A stretch of 7,496 nt of DNA from an uncultured Lachnospiraceae bacterium (GTDB taxonomy: Bacteria; Bacillota; Clostridia; Lachnospirales; Lachnospiraceae). Location of the stretch: NCBI GenBank assembly GCA_905233835.1, contig CAJOGB010000052.1:1-7496 (forward strand), read 5' to 3'. A program made the position numbers and the translations under genes. Below, piece after piece: positions 5,379 to 7,496 of this stretch. The notes below the pieces were generated by a model. The model did not search any database, was not told where the DNA came from, and saw only the letters and a program-made list of their open reading frames with translations. Each line of letters begins with the position of its first letter. Positions within the stretch are counted from its first letter, which is position 1.

Positions 5379-7106
5379 ATGGAAGAAATGATGGAACTCT
5401 TTCGAGGTGAGTTGTTCGGCGTTTGGTTTTTGATCGGCGCCGCACTGGTATTTTGGATGCAGGCAGGATTTGCCATGGTAGAGACAGGTTTTACCAGAGC
5501 AAAAAATGCGGGCAACATCTTGATGAAAAACTTAATGGATTTTTGTATCGGATGTTGTGTGTTTATTTTAATCGGATTTGGCCTTTTGTTAGGAGAAGAC
5601 TTATTTGGATTTATCGGTAAGCCGGGATTTGATATCTTTACCGGCTACGGAAGTTTTGATTGGTCAAACTTCATTTTCAACTTAGTATTCTGTGCAACCA
5701 CAGCAACCATTGTTTCCGGTGCTATGGCAGAGCGTACCAAGTTCTTAAGCTACTGCGTATACTCCGGTGTGATTTCCGCTTTGATTTATCCCATTGAAGC
5801 ACACTGGATTTGGGGCGGCGGCTGGCTTGCTCAGATGGGCTTTCATGATTTTGCGGGAAGCTGTGCCATCCATATGGTAGGCGGTATTGCAGCCTTGGTT
5901 GGTGCTTTAATGGTTGGCCCTCGTATCGGTAAGTTTGAAAGAGATAAGAGTGGAAAAGTAGTAAAGGTAAATGCTTTCCCGGGACATAACATCGTAATCG
6001 GAGCCTTGGGTGTATTTATTCTTTGGCTTGGTTGGTATGGATTTAACGGTGCTGCTTGTACATCCGTAGATCAGTTGGCAAGCGTATTTGTAACTACAAC
6101 AATTGCTCCTTCCGTTGCAACCGTTGTTTGTATGGTATTTACATGGGTAAAATACGGTAAGCCGGATGTTTCCATGTGCTTAAATGCTTCTTTGGCAGGA
6201 CTTGTAGCTATCACTGCTCCTTGTGATGTAACCGACGCTTTCGGTGCTATCGTTATCGGTGCCGTGGCAGGACTTTTGGTTTGCTTTGGTGTATGGTTCT
6301 TGGATTACAAACTTCATATTGATGATCCGGTTGGTGCTGTTGCAGTACATATGTTAAACGGTATCTGGGGAACTTTGGCAACCGGACTTTTTGCTACCAC
6401 AAAGGCTCCGGGAAATGACTCTTTGGTAGGACTTTTCTACGGCGGCGGATTTAAGCTTCTCGGAATCCAGTTCTTGGGATTTGTATCCGTAGCAGCTTGG
6501 ACCGTACTTACCATGACAGTGGTATTTACTTTGATTAAATTAGTTTTTGGTCTTCGTGTTTCCGAAGAAGAGGAAATCGAAGGTTTGGATACCATGGAAC
6601 ATGGTTTATCATCTGCATATGCAGGCTTCTCCATCGTAGATATGACAGAAGCGTCTATGCTTACAAATGAAAATACATCTTTAGGAATCAGCGAATACGA
6701 AGCAGCTTCCGAAGCGATGAAAAAGGCGAGCGTACCGGTACAGAATATGTCCGCTACCGTATCCGGAACTCCTTTGGAATCACCGATTAACAAAATCGTT
6801 ATTATTACAAAGCTTTCTCGCTACGATAAGATTAAGAAAGCATTAAACGAACTTGGTGTAACCGGTATTACCGTAACTCAGGTTACAGGATGTGGTATCC
6901 ATAAGGGTGCCGGCCAGATGTATCGTGGAGTTGAGATGGATATGACCTTACTTAAGATTCCTGTAGATGCGGTCATCGAGGCAGCAAAGAAAGCTCTTTA
7001 TACCGGAAAGATCGGCGACGGAAAAATCTTTGTATATCCGGTTAGCCGTGTCGTAAAGATTCGTACCGGTGAAGAAAACTATGATGCACTTCAGGATGTA
7101 GAATAG
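5379..7106 (+). CDS. amt: Ammonium transporter (Amt) with C-terminal P-II (GlnK-like) domain
   Basis: A 575-residue inner-membrane channel fused to a nitrogen-sensor domain. Residues 1-395 are an Amt/Mep/Rh channel with about 11 membrane segments (roughly 17-36, 53-71, 97-117, 122-140, 160-181, 203-224, 236-256, 264-281, 286-306, 316-340, 364-390). Asp157 in FHDFAG and the pore histidines His165 (CAIHMVGG) and His324 (AVHMLNGIWGTL) match E. coli AmtB Asp160, His168 and His318. EIEGLDTMEHG (399-409) is the Amt tail, followed by a linker. Residues 469-575 resemble P-II: strand NKIVIITKL, MYRGVE in the T-loop, TGKIGDGKIFV (542-552), IRTGEE (561-566). Odd: about ten residues are missing after Leu525, where PKVK and strand 3 should lie; Met520 replaces the uridylylated Tyr51 and His508 replaces Gln39. 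Start chosen at 5379 (AAGGAGG 8 bases upstream); a 17-residue longer reading from a TTG overlaps the attenuator. Confidence 0.95.
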   Translation: MEEMMELFRGELFGVWFLIGAALVFWMQAGFAMVETGFTRAKNAGNILMKNLMDFCIGCCVFILIGFGLLLGEDLFGFIGKPGFDIFTGYGSFDWSNFIFNLVFCATTATIVSGAMAERTKFLSYCVYSGVISALIYPIEAHWIWGGGWLAQMGFHDFAGSCAIHMVGGIAALVGALMVGPRIGKFERDKSGKVVKVNAFPGHNIVIGALGVFILWLGWYGFNGAACTSVDQLASVFVTTTIAPSVATVVCMVFTWVKYGKPDVSMCLNASLAGLVAITAPCDVTDAFGAIVIGAVAGLLVCFGVWFLDYKLHIDDPVGAVAVHMLNGIWGTLATGLFATTKAPGNDSLVGLFYGGGFKLLGIQFLGFVSVAAWTVLTMTVVFTLIKLVFGLRVSEEEEIEGLDTMEHGLSSAYAGFSIVDMTEASMLTNENTSLGISEYEAASEAMKKASVPVQNMSATVSGTPLESPINKIVIITKLSRYDKIKKALNELGVTGITVTQVTGCGIHKGAGQMYRGVEMDMTLLKIPVDAVIEAAKKALYTGKIGDGKIFVYPVSRVVKIRTGEENYDALQDVE

Positions 7107-7121
7107 TGAGTAAATGTTCAT

Positions 7122-7150
7122 TTGACTTCTCTTCACGATAGAAGTATAAT
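7122..7150 (+). promoter_or_regulatory. Sigma-A promoter of purF
   Basis: TTGACT (7122-7127, 5 of 6), a 17-base spacer and a perfect TATAAT (7145-7150) make a near-consensus promoter 15 bases after the amt stop. Transcription should start near G7156-G7158, exactly at the base of the hexaloop hairpin. Strong initiation followed at once by a terminator implies that control is exerted mainly at termination. Confidence 0.85.
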
Positions 7151-7161
7151 TCTTCGTGAAG
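7131..7161 (+). repeat. Inverted repeat spanning the purF -10 element (candidate operator)
   Basis: CTTCACGA (7131-7138) and TCGTGAAG (7154-7161) are perfect inverted copies; inside them AGAA (7140-7143) faces TTCT (7150-7153) around GTATAA. The 12-base arms are interrupted by one unpaired T (7139). The palindrome is centred on the -10 box, a classic repressor position. Its right arm shares GAAG with the hexaloop stem, which may explain part of the match. Confidence 0.45.
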
Positions 7162-7173
7162 CAAAGGCGCTTC
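7158..7173 (+). promoter_or_regulatory. Hexaloop antiterminator hairpin, purF leader (ANTAR-type target)
   Basis: GAAGC (7158-7162) and GCTTC (7169-7173) pair perfectly around AAAGGC (7163-7168), with A at loop position 1 and G at position 4. The loop and right arm form the left arm of the following terminator. The hairpin begins at the predicted first base of the transcript, so no upstream partner hairpin can be present in RNA from this promoter. Confidence 0.65.
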
Positions 7174-7200
7174 GAGTTTAAGCTCGAAGTGCCTTTTTTT
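7163..7200 (+). terminator. Intrinsic terminator/attenuator in the purF leader
   Basis: Arms 7163-7176 and 7183-7196 form 14 pairs with one G-U wobble and loop TTTAAG, ending in seven Ts (7194-7200). It sits between the purF promoter and gene and would release an RNA of about 45 bases. It may also stop read-through from amt, which has no other terminator. Confidence 0.87.
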
Positions 7201-7227
7201 GTTGGCAAATGAAAAGGAGTTTTCGTT

Positions 7228-7496
7228 TTGAATTTGGATTTTGATAAGCTTCATGAGGAATGCGGTGTATTTGGAATTTATGCACCCATTGGAGAGGAAG
7301 TAGCAGAGGACATTTACTACGGTTTAATCGCTTTGCAACACAGAGGCCAGGAGTCGGCGGGAATGTCGGTTTCCGATACCGACGGACCGAAGGGAAACAT
7401 TTCCACTAAAAAGGGAATGGGACTGGTAAGTGAGGTATTTACAAAAGACACTTTATCTTCCGCTCACGGAAATATCGGTGTGGGACATGTGCGCTA
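7228..7496 (+). CDS. purF: Amidophosphoribosyltransferase, N-terminal part (gene runs off the right edge)
   Basis: PurF catalyses the first committed step of purine synthesis, moving glutamine's amide nitrogen onto phosphoribosyl pyrophosphate. The 89 visible residues contain HEECGVFGIYAP (9-20), GLIALQHRGQESAGM (32-46), KGMGLVSEVF (61-70) and GNIGVGHVR at the edge, all typical of the PurF class II glutaminase domain. Cys12 follows an 11-residue leader peptide, as in the processed Bacillus subtilis enzyme, so cleavage should expose it as the nucleophile. The start is a TTG with AAGGAG (7214-7219) 8 bases upstream; an in-frame TGA 18 bases further up rules out a longer protein. The phosphoribosyl domain lies outside the window. 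It has its own promoter and hexaloop attenuator, linking purine synthesis to the nitrogen genes upstream. Confidence 0.94.
   Translation, partial: MNLDFDKLHEECGVFGIYAPIGEEVAEDIYYGLIALQHRGQESAGMSVSDTDGPKGNISTKKGMGLVSEVFTKDTLSSAHGNIGVGHVR

Noticed and set aside
7131..7143. Possible first hexaloop CTTC-ACGATA-GAAG before purF
   Set aside because: Loop position 4 is A, not G, and the sequence lies in the promoter spacer, upstream of the predicted transcript start.
6437..7254. Minus-strand open frames over the 3' part of amt and the purF leader
   Set aside because: They oppose a clear coding sequence and the purF promoter and attenuator, and show no recognisable product.
1..7496. tRNA, rRNA, CRISPR array, insertion sequence or phage genes
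   Set aside because: No cloverleaf, spaced repeats, transposase motifs or phage-like proteins were found on either strand.

Overview
The window looks like a chromosomal piece of a low- to mid-GC Firmicute, most likely a clostridial anaerobe of the Lachnospiraceae type. This rests on strong AGGAGG ribosome sites, sigma-A promoters, a type III glutamine synthetase, an ammonium transporter with a fused P-II domain, and a clostridial-looking BrnT/BrnA toxin-antitoxin pair. The family-level placement is inference from gene content; there is no rRNA or other marker here.

Left part, minus strand (1-1235): the 5' end of a D-2-hydroxyacid dehydrogenase gene runs off the left edge and has its own promoter. 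Upstream of it lies a compact brnT-brnA toxin-antitoxin operon with its own promoter, a leader inverted repeat and an intrinsic terminator. Its antitoxin is short and shows no DNA-binding domain.

Right part, plus strand (1289-7496): four nitrogen genes follow in a row. They are a glutamine-dependent asparagine synthetase (asnB), type III glutamine synthetase (glnN), an ammonium channel fused to a P-II domain (amt), and the start of glutamine phosphoribosylpyrophosphate amidotransferase (purF). Together they import ammonium, fix it into glutamine, and spend glutamine nitrogen on asparagine and purines.

The most striking point is regulatory. Each of the four genes is preceded by the same RNA device: a short hairpin closed by C-G with the six-base loop AAAGGC (AATGGC before glnN), overlapping an intrinsic terminator so that the two folds cannot coexist. 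The hairpin stems differ in sequence but keep pairing. A six-base loop with A at position 1 and G at position 4, overlapping a terminator, is the known target signature of ANTAR-domain antiterminators such as NasR and EutV. The inferred picture is an ANTAR-controlled nitrogen regulon. Unusually, only one hexaloop per leader is evident, and before asnB and purF it sits at or within a few bases of the predicted transcription start. The asnB leader also carries about 90 bases of extra GC-rich structured RNA after its terminator. The P-II domain of the transporter lacks about ten residues covering a core strand and a 2-oxoglutarate-binding lysine.

No ANTAR protein, tRNA, rRNA, CRISPR array or insertion sequence is visible in the window.
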